Of a stretch of 64,000 nucleotides of DNA, positions 35,224-43,925 are shown piece by piece; the stretch's first letter is position 1, and the number at the start of each line of letters is the position of its first letter. The notes below the pieces were generated by a model. It made no database searches. It was not told the DNA's origin and saw only the letters and a program-made list of their open reading frames with translations. The translations under genes were made by a program, and so were the position numbers. The DNA is from an uncultured Bacteroides sp. Lineage in GTDB: Bacteria; Bacteroidota; Bacteroidia; Bacteroidales; Bacteroidaceae. Where the stretch lies: the NCBI GenBank assembly GCA_947173895.1, contig CAMWGU010000010.1, positions 1 through 64,000 on the forward strand, given 5' to 3'.

Positions 35224-36237
35224 TTATTTGTTTTCTTTTGCAGCGATGGCCTGATTGGCAGTGATGGCAATCATTTTATACACATCGTCGATAGAGCAAC
35301 CGCGTGACAGGTCGTTCACCGGACGGGCGATACCTTGCAAGATGGGGCCGATGGCGGTGGCGTGTCCCAGGCGTTCTACCAGTTTGTAAGAGATGTTGCC
35401 TACTTCCAGGCAGGGAACAACCAATACGTTTGCTTTACCTGCAATTTCTGAGCCTGGAGCTTTGCTTGCGCCAATGTGTGGCACCAAAGCCGCGTCGGCC
35501 TGCAATTCGCCGTCAATTTTCAATTCTGGTGCCATTTGTTTGGCTATTGCCAAAGCTTCCACCACTTTGTCTACTACTTCATGTTTGGCAGATCCTTTGG
35601 TTGAGAAACTCAACATGGCTACACGGGGATCGATTCCGGCAACAGCCTGTGCGGTCTGAGCTGTACATACGGCAATCTGGGCCAATTGGTTGGCATCCGG
35701 CATTGGAGTTACGGCTACGTCACCCATCACGATGACACCGTTGTTTCCGTATTCGGGTGCATGAGTCAACAGCAGCATGGCGCCGGACACGCAAGTGATA
35801 CCCGGGGTAGTCTTGATAATCTGTAAAGCAGGACGAAGCACGTTGCCGGTGGTGTTGCGTGCGCCGGCCAATTGTCCGTCGGCATCGCCGGCCTTGATGA
35901 TGAGGCATCCTAAGTATAACGGGTCAACAACCAGTTTGCGGGCCTCTTCGATGGTCATGCCTTTCTTCTTGCGGAGCTCGCATAATAGCTGTGCATATTC
36001 TTCTTTTTTCGGATGGTCTTCAGGGTCAATGATGGTTGCTTTATCAATGTTTCCCAGGCCCCATTGGCTGGCCAGTTTCATGATTTCATCGGGGTTTCCC
36101 AATAAAATCAGGTCGGCAACACCGTCTGTCAATATTTGGTTGGCAGCTTTTAATGTACGTTCTTCTGTTCCTTCAGGAAGAACGATGCGCTGTTTGTTTG
36201 CTTTCGCGCGCTCAACGATTTCAGATATTAAATCCAT
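35224..36237 (-). CDS. pta: phosphate acetyltransferase
   Basis: 337 residues, the short single-domain form (Eut/Pta type) without the N-terminal BioD-like regulatory domain of E. coli Pta. Converts acetyl-CoA and phosphate to acetyl phosphate and CoA, feeding ackA. Signature blocks: RIVLPEGTEERTLKAA, GARNTTGNVLRPALQIIKT, VSGAMLLLTH and the C-terminal GIARPVNDLSRGCSIDDVY. It is the first gene of the pta-ackA operon. Confidence 0.96.
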   Translation of the reverse strand: MDLISEIVERAKANKQRIVLPEGTEERTLKAANQILTDGVADLILLGNPDEIMKLASQWGLGNIDKATIIDPEDHPKKEEYAQLLCELRKKKGMTIEEARKLVVDPLYLGCLIIKAGDADGQLAGARNTTGNVLRPALQIIKTTPGITCVSGAMLLLTHAPEYGNNGVIVMGDVAVTPMPDANQLAQIAVCTAQTAQAVAGIDPRVAMLSFSTKGSAKHEVVDKVVEALAIAKQMAPELKIDGELQADAALVPHIGASKAPGSEIAGKANVLVVPCLEVGNISYKLVERLGHATAIGPILQGIARPVNDLSRGCSIDDVYKMIAITANQAIAAKENK

Positions 36238-36292
36238 GATACTATAATTAATTTGTTATGTTCTAAAAAGACGAGAGTTGTTTTTCACGATG

Positions 36293-36300
36293 CAAAATTA
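36293..36300 (-). promoter_or_regulatory. -7 box of pta-ackA
   Basis: Minus-strand TAATTTTG, perfect TAnnTTTG, about 55 bp upstream of the pta start codon. An ATTTTGCC about 24 bp further upstream may supply a poorly spaced -33. Confidence 0.55.
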
Positions 36301-36397
36301 GCTAAATTTGCCATATCTACATGGCAAAATCTATATTATTTTTGGCTTAAAGTATGCAAAAAGTGTATGTTGTTGAACACCAAACGGGATGTTTCCT

Positions 36398-36405
36398 TAA
36401 CTTTG
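36398..36405 (+). promoter_or_regulatory. -7 box of the lrgA-lrgB operon
   Basis: TAACTTTG matches TAnnTTTG, with TTG 22 bp upstream at 36373-36375. Start near 36412, leader of about 30 nt. Confidence 0.55.
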
Positions 36406-36441
36406 CACCGGTTTCAATAAGTTTTAATAAATTAATAAGGT

Positions 36442-36795
36442 ATGATTCGTCAGTGTGCCATTTTATTTGGCTGTTTGGCTTTGGGTGAATTGATTGTTTT
36501 CCTGACGGGCGTTAAGTTGCCTTCCAGCATCATAGGAATGTTGTTGCTCACCTTTTTTCTTAAGTTGGGTTGGATCAAACTGCATTGGGTGCAAGGCTTG
36601 TCCGATTTTCTGGTTGCTAATCTGGGTTTCTTCTTTGTGCCGCCCGGTGTGGCGCTGATGCTTTACTTCGATGTCATCGAAGCGCAGTTCTGGCCGATAG
36701 TGATTGCTACGGTGGCCAGTACGGTGTTGGTTTTAGTAGTGACAGGATGGGTTCATCAATTAGTTAGAAAATCAAATGGAATATTTAGAAAATAA
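36442..36795 (+). CDS. CidA/LrgA family membrane protein
   Basis: 117 residues, about four transmembrane helices, with the family motif GVKLPSSIIGMLLLTFFLKLGWIKL and FFVPPGVALMLYFDVIEAQFWP. Related proteins act as holin-like modulators of murein hydrolase activity or as metabolite transporters. It overlaps the partner lrgB-like gene by 20 nt, so the two are translationally coupled. Its position beside pta-ackA is notable because Cid/Lrg systems in other bacteria respond to acetate and pyruvate metabolism. Confidence 0.87.
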   Translation: MIRQCAILFGCLALGELIVFLTGVKLPSSIIGMLLLTFFLKLGWIKLHWVQGLSDFLVANLGFFFVPPGVALMLYFDVIEAQFWPIVIATVASTVLVLVVTGWVHQLVRKSNGIFRK

Positions 36796-37471
36796 ATTCT
36801 TTCTGCTGGCACTTACTTTCGGCGTGTTTTTCTTGTCGCGCATGTTGCAGAAAAAAACAGGATGGGTGGTGTTGAATCCGATTCTGCTTACCATTGCCGT
36901 GTTGATTTTGTTTTTGAAATTCACAGGCATCAGTTATGAAACCTATAATGAAGGTGGCCATTTGATAGAGTTTTGGTTGAGGCCGGCTGTGGTGGCGTTG
37001 GGTGTGCGGCTTTATTTGCAATTGGAGATGATAAAGAAACAGTTGCTTCCCATTATTGTTTCACAACTGGCCGGCTGTTTGGTGGGGTTGCTCTCTGTGG
37101 TGGTCATTGCTCGGTTGCTGGGGGCCACTCCCGACATCATCTGTTCGCTGGCTCCCAAGTCGGTGACCACTCCCATTGCTATGGAGGTATCGAAAGCCAC
37201 CGGAGGGATTCCTTCTTTGACGGCTGCCGTGGTGGTGGTTGTCGGTTTGTTCGGCGCTGTATTTGGTTTCAAAGTATTACGGATCGGCCATGTGGGCAGC
37301 CCTATCGCGCAAGGGCTTTCTATGGGAACGGCCACTCATGCGGTGGGTACTTCTACAGCAATGGAAATCAGTAGCAAGTATGGAGCGTATGCCGGATTGG
37401 GCTTGACTTTGAACGGGATAATGACAGCTCTTTTTACACCGACTATTCTCAGATTGATGGGCCTGATCTAA
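36776..37471 (+). CDS. LrgB family membrane protein
   Basis: 231 residues, six to seven membrane helices. Conserved LrgB segments: LAPKSVTTPIAMEVSKATGG and MGTATHAVGTSTAMEISSKYG. It acts with the upstream CidA/LrgA-like protein. A pyruvate or glycolate carrier role, as shown for plant and some bacterial LrgB homologues, is an alternative to the murein-hydrolase view. Confidence 0.9.
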   Translation: MEYLENKFFLLALTFGVFFLSRMLQKKTGWVVLNPILLTIAVLILFLKFTGISYETYNEGGHLIEFWLRPAVVALGVRLYLQLEMIKKQLLPIIVSQLAGCLVGLLSVVVIARLLGATPDIICSLAPKSVTTPIAMEVSKATGGIPSLTAAVVVVVGLFGAVFGFKVLRIGHVGSPIAQGLSMGTATHAVGTSTAMEISSKYGAYAGLGLTLNGIMTALFTPTILRLMGLI

Positions 37472-37530
37472 CAAAAGCCGGTTGTTTTTGTTATATAGGG
37501 AAAATGACAATAGATGGCGGAATAATCGTT

Positions 37531-38433
37531 ATGATAGAATTTAAGAATATACTCTTGGCAGATAAAGACTTGATACAGTCTTTCACTCTGAATACTCAGT
37601 GTCGTAATTGCGACTTGTCTTTTGCTAACCTGTGCAGCTGGAGTTTTTTGTATCAGACCAAGTATGCGGTGATGAATGATTATCTGTTGCTGCGTTTCTG
37701 TATGGGCGAGGAATTGGTTTATATGATGCCTGTAGGCAAAGGGGATGTGAAACCTGTGCTCGACGCCTTGATAGAGGATGCGGCTGCGATGGGAGTGAAG
37801 TTTCGCATGCTGGGGATATGTGTGGGCATGAGGGCGGATCTGGAGGCGGCGATGCCGGGACGGTTTACCTTTACTGCAGACCGGGATTATTTTGATTATA
37901 TTTATCAGCGCACGGAGCTGGCTTCATTGAAAGGAAAAAAGTATCAGGCCAAGCGGAATCATATCAATAAATTCAAGAAACAATATCCTGATTATGAATA
38001 CAAGGAATTGACTCCCGAACTGGTTGCCGAATGCCTGAAACTGGAAGAGGAATGGTGTCGCGTCAACGATTGTGACGAACAATTGGCACTGGAGGATGAA
38101 CGCAAGTCCATGACATATGCATTGAACAACATGGAAGCGTTGGGACTGACCGGAGGTGTTTTGCACGTTAACGGAAAAATTGCCGCCTTCACCTACGGTG
38201 CTCCCATCAATCGTGAAACGTGGGACATTTGTGTGGAAAAAGCGGATACAAGCATCGAAGGCTCTTATGCCATGATCAATTATGAATATGCGAACCATAT
38301 CGATGGACAATATATATACATAAACCGTGAGGAGGATCTTGGACTGGATGGTTTGCGTAAAGCAAAACTTTCGTATCAGCCTGCCATTCTGCTCGAAAAA
38401 TGCATAGCAGAACTCAATGAACACAAAGGATGA
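37531..38433 (+). CDS. DUF2156 protein (phosphatidylglycerol lysyltransferase C-domain-like, GNAT fold)
   Basis: 300 residues from ATG 37531; a start at 37504 would add nine residues without support. The middle has FTADRDYFDYIYQRTELASL and KYQAKRNHINKFKKQYPDYEY, and the C-terminal half ends YIYINREEDLGLDGLRKAKLSYQPA, typical of DUF2156/LPG_synthase_C proteins. They have a duplicated GNAT-like fold and are suspected aminoacyl- or acyl-transferases. No membrane segments, unlike MprF. It overlaps the following GNAT gene by 17 nt. Confidence 0.83.
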   Translation: MIEFKNILLADKDLIQSFTLNTQCRNCDLSFANLCSWSFLYQTKYAVMNDYLLLRFCMGEELVYMMPVGKGDVKPVLDALIEDAAAMGVKFRMLGICVGMRADLEAAMPGRFTFTADRDYFDYIYQRTELASLKGKKYQAKRNHINKFKKQYPDYEYKELTPELVAECLKLEEEWCRVNDCDEQLALEDERKSMTYALNNMEALGLTGGVLHVNGKIAAFTYGAPINRETWDICVEKADTSIEGSYAMINYEYANHIDGQYIYINREEDLGLDGLRKAKLSYQPAILLEKCIAELNEHKG

Positions 38434-39427
38434 AGTGAAAGCGTTGTGGAAACTCTGTTTCGATGACAGCGATGAGTTTACCGACTTATATTTCAGAATG
38501 AGGTATAAAGATGAGATAAACAGAGTGGTCCGTGAAGGCGGGAGAGTGGTTTCTGCTTTGCAGATGATACCTTATCCCATGACTTTTTGTGGTGGAGTGA
38601 TTCCGGTATCGTATATATCGGGGGCTTGTACGCATCCTGCTTGTAGGAAGCGGGGTGTCATGAGACGCTTGCTGGAGGAAACACACCGGTATATGTATGA
38701 AGAAGGTGTGTTGCTGGCTTTACTGATTCCTGCCGAAGAGCGGTTGTTCGGTTATTATGCCCGATCGGGATATGTACCTGCTTTTGGCTATGCGATGGAA
38801 CGGGTACAGGCGGACGGCCTGTGTCCTTCGCCTGAATATAAGGTGGAGGTGTGCGAGTGTCCTGATGCGGAACATTATCGTTATTTTGATTCGCATGTCC
38901 GTATGCGTCGGAGTTGCATCTTGCATACCATGGAAGATTGGGAGGTCATTATGGCTGATATGCGACTGAGTGATGCCAGGTTGCTGGTTGCTTGTGAAGC
39001 AGGCAGGATAGTGGGAATGGCGTTTGCGGTAATGAATGGTGATACCTTATATATAAAGGAACTGCTGACTGATACGGATGCGGCGCGGGATTCTTTGTTG
39101 TACGAAGCGGCCTATATATATAAGGTGCAAACAATGGTTTGTTTTCTTCCATCGTCGGCCGGAACATTGTATCGGGGTATGGCAAGAGTTATCCATGCAG
39201 AGAAGATGTTGAGAATCTTTGCCCGTAATTATCCGGAGGTGGAATGTTATATACACGTTGAGGGCGACGAGGCGATTGCTGAGAACAACGGATATTATAC
39301 GTTGAAGGGAGGTGTATGTCGGCGTGGAAGGATGGCGGAAAAGGAATATCGTTATTACACACCACACGGTCTTACCCGTTTTTTGTTGGAAGCAGAACAT
39401 TCATACATGAGCTTGATGCTGGACTGA
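38417..39427 (+). CDS. GNAT-family N-acetyltransferase (Eis-like)
   Basis: 336 residues. The acetyl-CoA loop is VSYISGACTHPACRKRGVMRRLL (about residues 60-85), followed by LLIPAEERLFGYYARSGYV, as in Eis/GCN5-type enzymes with a second acetyltransferase-like half and an SCP2-like tail. Substrate unknown. Its frame overlaps the DUF2156 gene by 17 nt, so the two are probably translated together and may act in one modification pathway. Confidence 0.83.
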   Translation: MNTKDEVKALWKLCFDDSDEFTDLYFRMRYKDEINRVVREGGRVVSALQMIPYPMTFCGGVIPVSYISGACTHPACRKRGVMRRLLEETHRYMYEEGVLLALLIPAEERLFGYYARSGYVPAFGYAMERVQADGLCPSPEYKVEVCECPDAEHYRYFDSHVRMRRSCILHTMEDWEVIMADMRLSDARLLVACEAGRIVGMAFAVMNGDTLYIKELLTDTDAARDSLLYEAAYIYKVQTMVCFLPSSAGTLYRGMARVIHAEKMLRIFARNYPEVECYIHVEGDEAIAENNGYYTLKGGVCRRGRMAEKEYRYYTPHGLTRFLLEAEHSYMSLMLD

Positions 39428-39469
39428 GTATAAGCCTGATGCCAATCTTCGTGAATCTGTTTCGTGGGC

Positions 39470-39493
39470 GGAAGCCCCAAAGGGGGGGCTTCC
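39470..39493. other. GC-rich hairpin between convergent genes
   Basis: GGAAGCCCC (39470-39478) pairs with GGGGCTTCC (39485-39493). There is no T tract on either side, so it is only a possible terminator for the GNAT gene and the convergent cdaA. Confidence 0.45.
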
Positions 39494-39508
39494 TATGCAG
39501 GATGTTGT

Positions 39509-40273
39509 TCAGTCTTCTTTAGTCAGAATCCGTTCCAACTCTTCTGCCGTCAGTTTCAAACGGAATTGTCCCTTATGGGCGATGGAGATTCCTCCCGTTT
39601 CTTCCGATACGATAATGGCCAATGCGTCTGTTTCTTGTGAGACTCCCATGGCGGCACGATGTCTTAGTCCTAATTCTTTGGGGATGTTCAAGTCATGGGA
39701 AACGGGAAGAATGCAGCCGGCAGCTTCGATTCGTTTGTGGCGGATAATCATGGCTCCGTCATGCAACGGACTGTTCTTGAAGAATATGTTTTCTATCAGC
39801 CGCTGATTCACATTGGCGTCAATCGTATCTCCGGTGCGCACAATATCGTTCAGGGGAACACTTTTTTCGATGACAATCAGCGCGCCCACTTTTCCTTTGC
39901 TCATGCTCATGCAGGCCATGACTATCGGCATGATATCCGCTTTCTCTGTTTTTTCCTGTTTGTTGCCGGTCAGTGCACGGAAAAAGCGTCCTAATTGCTT
40001 GTGGGAACCCAGTGTGACCAGGAAGCGTCGTATGTCATCCTGAAAAAGAATGATCAGGGCCAATACACCTACACTGACCAGTTTGTCGAAGATAGATCCC
40101 AATAGCTTCATTTCCAATACTTGGGATACAATCAGCCAGATACCTATGAATACCAAGATACCTATGAAAATATTGATAGACCCTGAATCTCTCATCAGGC
40201 GGTAAGTCTGATAGAGCAAATAAGCTACCAGCAGAATATCAATGAGATCCTTTATACTAAAATCAATAAACAT
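39509..40273 (-). CDS. cdaA: diadenylate cyclase (CdaA type)
   Basis: 254 residues: three N-terminal membrane helices (about 10-75), then a DAC domain with DGAMIIRHKRI and LGLRHRAAMGVSQETDALAI, the two catalytic signatures. It makes cyclic di-AMP from two ATP, a second messenger for osmotic and cell-wall balance. No cdaR gene is adjacent; instead folP lies 54 nt upstream on the same strand, and the two probably share a transcript. Confidence 0.93.
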   Translation of the reverse strand: MFIDFSIKDLIDILLVAYLLYQTYRLMRDSGSINIFIGILVFIGIWLIVSQVLEMKLLGSIFDKLVSVGVLALIILFQDDIRRFLVTLGSHKQLGRFFRALTGNKQEKTEKADIMPIVMACMSMSKGKVGALIVIEKSVPLNDIVRTGDTIDANVNQRLIENIFFKNSPLHDGAMIIRHKRIEAAGCILPVSHDLNIPKELGLRHRAAMGVSQETDALAIIVSEETGGISIAHKGQFRLKLTAEELERILTKED

Positions 40274-40327
40274 CTTTCTTATTTACACTATTTACTGTTT
40301 ATAATTTCCTTTGTTGGATATGGGGCG

Positions 40328-41185
40328 TCAGAAGGCGGCGCATTCTTTCATCTTTCCTACTATCTTTACGGCTTCCATAGCGGCTTTTACGTCATGAACC
40401 CTCAGTATGTCGGCTCCTTTCTGCAGGGCGATGGTATTCAGTATTGTCGTGCCGTTCAGAGCCTCGTCGGGATTTCCTTCCAATAGTTTATAAATCATCG
40501 ATTTGCGCGATATGCCTACCAGTAACGGAAGTTCGAACAGGCTGAATTCCTCCAGATGGTTCATCAACTGATAATTATGTTCTAATGTTTTCCCAAATCC
40601 GAAACCGGGATCCAAAATGATGTCTTTCACTCCCAAGTCGTGCAAGCGTTGTACTTTTTCCGAGAAATAGAAAAAGACTTCTTTCAGCAGGTTGTCATAA
40701 TGCGGATTCATTTGCATGTTTTGCGGAGTGCCTTGCATGTGCATGATGATATAAGGCACTCCCAATCGGGCAATGGTGTCGAACATTTGGGAGTCCATCT
40801 CTCCGGCGGCAATGTCATTGATGATGGCTACTCCATATTCTTCCACACACATCCGTGCTACGTCTGCACGGAACGTGTCGACCGACACCACGCATCCGGG
40901 ATGATGACGATTGATGATTTCCAGTCCCATACGCAAGCGGCGCATCTCTTCCTGGGGGGAGATGTGTTCGGCGTTAGGGCGTGAGGAATAGGCACCTATA
41001 TCAATGATGGTAGCGCCTTCTTCCATCATTTGGGAGGCACGGTTGATAATTTCTTCTTCTGTTTGCTGACGGCTGCCGGCATAGAACGAGTCGGGGGTGA
41101 CATTCAGGATTCCCATTACTTGAGGCTGGGAGAGGTCCATCAGTTTCCCGTTGACATTAATGTATTTGGTGGTTTTGGTTTCCAT
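40328..41185 (-). CDS. folP: dihydropteroate synthase
   Basis: 285 residues. Condenses p-aminobenzoate with dihydropterin pyrophosphate in folate synthesis; the sulfonamide target. TIM-barrel motifs: VMGILNVTPDSFYAGSR, IIDIGAYSSRPNAEH, VSVDTFRADVA, IINDIAAGE and KDIILDPGFGFGKTLEHNY, LVGISRKSMIY. The normal DSF loop is present. folE, an earlier step of the pathway, is in the same window at 59.3 kb but not linked. Confidence 0.96.
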   Translation of the reverse strand: METKTTKYINVNGKLMDLSQPQVMGILNVTPDSFYAGSRQQTEEEIINRASQMMEEGATIIDIGAYSSRPNAEHISPQEEMRRLRMGLEIINRHHPGCVVSVDTFRADVARMCVEEYGVAIINDIAAGEMDSQMFDTIARLGVPYIIMHMQGTPQNMQMNPHYDNLLKEVFFYFSEKVQRLHDLGVKDIILDPGFGFGKTLEHNYQLMNHLEEFSLFELPLLVGISRKSMIYKLLEGNPDEALNGTTILNTIALQKGADILRVHDVKAAMEAVKIVGKMKECAAF

Positions 41186-41214
41186 TGTTTACGGCTTGTC
41201 ACATTTAGGTTGCA

Positions 41215-41222
41215 CAAAAGTA
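41215..41222 (-). promoter_or_regulatory. -7 box of folP-cdaA
   Basis: Minus-strand TACTTTTG, perfect TAnnTTTG, 29 bp upstream of the folP start. Confidence 0.55.
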
Positions 41223-41267
41223 CGCACAATTATTGAGTTTTTGTTATTTCATGAATTATTTTTCAGT

Positions 41268-41275
41268 TATCTTTG
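41268..41275 (+). promoter_or_regulatory. -7 box of murF
   Basis: TATCTTTG, perfect TAnnTTTG, 30 bp upstream of the murF start. A TTTTTG run at 41238-41243 is a somewhat distant -33 candidate. Confidence 0.6.
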
Positions 41276-41305
41276 TTCTTACTAATTTAAAATGCAAGAT
41301 CAGAG

Positions 41306-42604
41306 ATGGATATTTCTACTTTATATAAGTGTTTTGCGGAATGCGGCAAAGTGACTACCGACAGTCGGAATTGCCCCGAAGGATCTATGTTCATAGCTTT
41401 GAAAGGGGAGACGTTCAATGGAAATGCCTATGCGGCTCAGGCATTGGAAAAGGGATGTCGGTATGTTGTGATAGACGAGGTAAAATATGTGGCCGATGGG
41501 GATTCGCGCATTCTGCTGGTAGACGATTGCCTGAAGGCATTGCAGGAGTTGGCCAACTATCACCGGCGTAAGATGGGTACCCGCATCATCGGCATTACGG
41601 GAACCAACGGAAAGACCACTACCAAGGAGCTGATGGCCGCTGTGTTGCAAAAAAGGTTTGAGGTGCTTTATACACAGGGGAATTTGAACAATCACATCGG
41701 GGTTCCTTTGACATTGCTGAGACTCACTTCCCGGCATGAACTGGCCGTCATTGAGATGGGGGCGAATCATCCGGGCGAAATCAAAGCGCTGACCCGTATC
41801 GTAGAACCGGATTATGGTATCATTACGAATGTGGGCAAGGCGCATCTGGAAGGTTTCGGATCTTTCGAGGGGGTTATCCAAACCAAAGGGGAATTGTATG
41901 ACTATTTGCGTAACAACGGGGAGCATCTTATCTTTATTGACAAGGACAATGAACATCTTGCTTCCGTTTCTCAGGGGCTTACCCACATCGGATATGGCAT
42001 GGAAGGCGGTGAGACACTTTACGTTAGCGGGCGGCTTGGCTCCTGTACTCCGTTTCTGTCGTTCGAATGGAAGTACAAGGAGGAGTGGTTGGAAGTAAAT
42101 ACCCGCCTTATCGGCAGCTATAACATGAAGAATGCTTTAGCCGCTATTGCAGTGGGGCTCTTTTTTGGTGTTCCGTCCCGGATGATTGGTGAAGCACTGG
42201 AGGCGTATGTTCCTCATAACAACCGTTCGCAGTTGACAGAAACCGCCGACAACAGGCTGATTGTTGATGCCTACAATGCGAACCCCACCAGTATGATGGC
42301 GGCTTTGGAGAATTTCAGGTTGATGGATGTCGCTCATAAGATGGTTATCTTGGGCGATATGAAAGAACTGGGAGAGGCCGCTCGTGAGGAGCATCAGAAG
42401 ATTGCTGATTACTTGGCTGAATGTAAATTCGACCGCGTGCTTCTGGCAGGCGAGGAATTTGGCAAGGTGAATCTTTCTTACGAGCATTATAAAAACGTGG
42501 AAGCACTGAAAGAGGTATTGGAGAAGGATAAACCGAAGGAATATTATATTTTAATCAAGGGCTCCAACAGCATGAAGCTGGCCCAGTTGCAGGATATATT
42601 ATAA
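41306..42604 (+). CDS. murF: UDP-MurNAc-tripeptide--D-alanyl-D-alanine ligase
   Basis: 432 residues. Adds D-Ala-D-Ala to the UDP-MurNAc tripeptide, the last cytosolic step of peptidoglycan precursor synthesis. Mur-ligase motifs: GITGTNGKTTTKELMAAVL (P-loop), NNHIGVPLTLLRL, VIEMGANHPGEI, TNVGKAHLEGFGS, VDAYNANPTSMMAALENF and ILGDMKELGEAAREEHQ. It is not in a dcw cluster; the next gene is a DUF3810 protein 37 nt downstream. Confidence 0.97.
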   Translation: MDISTLYKCFAECGKVTTDSRNCPEGSMFIALKGETFNGNAYAAQALEKGCRYVVIDEVKYVADGDSRILLVDDCLKALQELANYHRRKMGTRIIGITGTNGKTTTKELMAAVLQKRFEVLYTQGNLNNHIGVPLTLLRLTSRHELAVIEMGANHPGEIKALTRIVEPDYGIITNVGKAHLEGFGSFEGVIQTKGELYDYLRNNGEHLIFIDKDNEHLASVSQGLTHIGYGMEGGETLYVSGRLGSCTPFLSFEWKYKEEWLEVNTRLIGSYNMKNALAAIAVGLFFGVPSRMIGEALEAYVPHNNRSQLTETADNRLIVDAYNANPTSMMAALENFRLMDVAHKMVILGDMKELGEAAREEHQKIADYLAECKFDRVLLAGEEFGKVNLSYEHYKNVEALKEVLEKDKPKEYYILIKGSNSMKLAQLQDIL

Positions 42605-42641
42605 GGTATAGGTGCTCCCTCCTTGTTTGGGTATCATTATT

Positions 42642-43718
42642 ATGAAAGCAATACGTTTTTCTGTTCTGAGATATGTGCTGCCAGCATGCTTCCTTTTGTA
42701 TATCGTGCTGTGTCGCTTTTGTCCCGTCTTGGCCGAGGGGTATGCCCGTCATGTCTATCCATGCTTGTCGGCGTTTTTGTCTGCCGTGGCCTCTATTTTC
42801 CCCTTTTCGCTAGAGGAGGTGCTGGTTGTGGGAGTCATGCTCTGGGTGGTGGCGTATCCGTTCTTCGGGCTACGGAAGGGGAAAAACTGGAAATCCATTG
42901 GAGGTAGGGAAATAGAAGTGTTGGCATGGATTTATATCTGGTTCTACCTGGGGTGGGGGCTTACCTATTTCAGATATCCTTTATATTCGCGTGTCCGGGT
43001 TACTCCTGTCCGTTATGAGGAGCAGGCTTTTCAGCGTTTCTTGAGGACTTATACGGATAGTCTGAACCACACTTATAGGGCGGATCTTGATTGGGAGATG
43101 AAGGACATGGGGCAGCAGATAAAGGACTTTTATGGAAAATTGTCATCTGCTTTTGGCCTGGCTGTCCCGAAAAGCTATCAGACTCCTAAGTATTTCACAT
43201 TCACTTCCCTTTATTCGGGAGTCGGGGTGCTTGGGTCTATGGGACCGTTCTTTGCCGAGGCGCAACTGAATGCGGATTTGCTTCCTGTTCAGCTTCCTTT
43301 CACCTATGCTCATGAGTATTCTCACCTGCTGGGAGTAAGCAGCGAGGCTGAGGCGAATTATTGGGCCTATCAGGCTTGTCTGTCTTCTTCTTCTCCGGCA
43401 ATGCGTTACTGTGGTTATTTCGGCATCCTGCCATACGTGCTTGCCAATGCCTCTTCTTTATTGCCCAAGGACGAGTTTCGTGAATGGGTAAAGACCATCC
43501 GTCTCGAGGTCATACGGGAGTATGAACGGAGGCGGACTTATTGGGCCGGTCTGTATAGTCCCTCAATAGGCAGGTTGCAGGATTATTTGTATGATTGGTT
43601 TCTGAAGAGCAATCAAATTTCCTCCGGCAGGAAAAACTATGCGGAGGTGATCGGCATTATTCTTTCCATTCCTTCTGTTTCATGTGGCCCGACGGCAGAT
43701 CACCGCGCTTGTCCTTAA
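42642..43718 (+). CDS. DUF3810 membrane protein with an HEXXH zinc-peptidase motif
   Basis: 358 residues from ATG 42642; the GTG at 42612 is in frame but would add ten residues. Three N-terminal hydrophobic helices (about 8-30, 45-70, 88-108) precede a soluble region containing AHEYSHLLGVSSEAEANYWAY, an HEYSH metallopeptidase motif with downstream acidic candidates for a third ligand. This matches the Bacteroidetes/Firmicutes DUF3810 family. Substrate unknown. It follows murF on the same strand, which may point to envelope maintenance. Confidence 0.82.
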   Translation: MKAIRFSVLRYVLPACFLLYIVLCRFCPVLAEGYARHVYPCLSAFLSAVASIFPFSLEEVLVVGVMLWVVAYPFFGLRKGKNWKSIGGREIEVLAWIYIWFYLGWGLTYFRYPLYSRVRVTPVRYEEQAFQRFLRTYTDSLNHTYRADLDWEMKDMGQQIKDFYGKLSSAFGLAVPKSYQTPKYFTFTSLYSGVGVLGSMGPFFAEAQLNADLLPVQLPFTYAHEYSHLLGVSSEAEANYWAYQACLSSSSPAMRYCGYFGILPYVLANASSLLPKDEFREWVKTIRLEVIREYERRRTYWAGLYSPSIGRLQDYLYDWFLKSNQISSGRKNYAEVIGIILSIPSVSCGPTADHRACP

Positions 43719-43820
43719 AATAATGCTTTGGAATGAAGTTTGTATGTATCCGGCTCCTTCCATTCTCGTACCGTTGACGCAGCATCCTAATCATGTAGGC
43801 CTGTGCATCGGAACATAGCA

Positions 43821-43908
43821 GGCTTGTTCGCTGTACAAGCTTGGCCTGTTCATTGAACAAGCCTAGCCTGTTTGTTGCACAAACTTGGCTTGTGCGTCGC
43901 AACGGGTT
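43821..43908. repeat. 22-bp phased palindrome array D1 (GGCTTGT type)
   Basis: Gap 43719-44517 (about 800 bp) has no credible gene but three repeat blocks. This one has four units starting at 43821, 43843, 43865 and 43887, exactly 22 bp apart, each opening GGCYTGT or AGCCTGT. Each unit contains a different dyad: GCTTGT/ACAAGC, TGTTC/GAACA, GTTTGT/ACAAAC, TGCG/CGCA. A degenerate unit may precede at 43798. Confidence 0.85.
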
Positions 43909-43925
43909 CCGCCTTGTCGTAAAAA

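Noticed and set aside
39470..39493. Strong terminator between the GNAT gene and cdaA
   Set aside because: The hairpin is good but lacks a T tract on either strand, so it is listed only as a hairpin.
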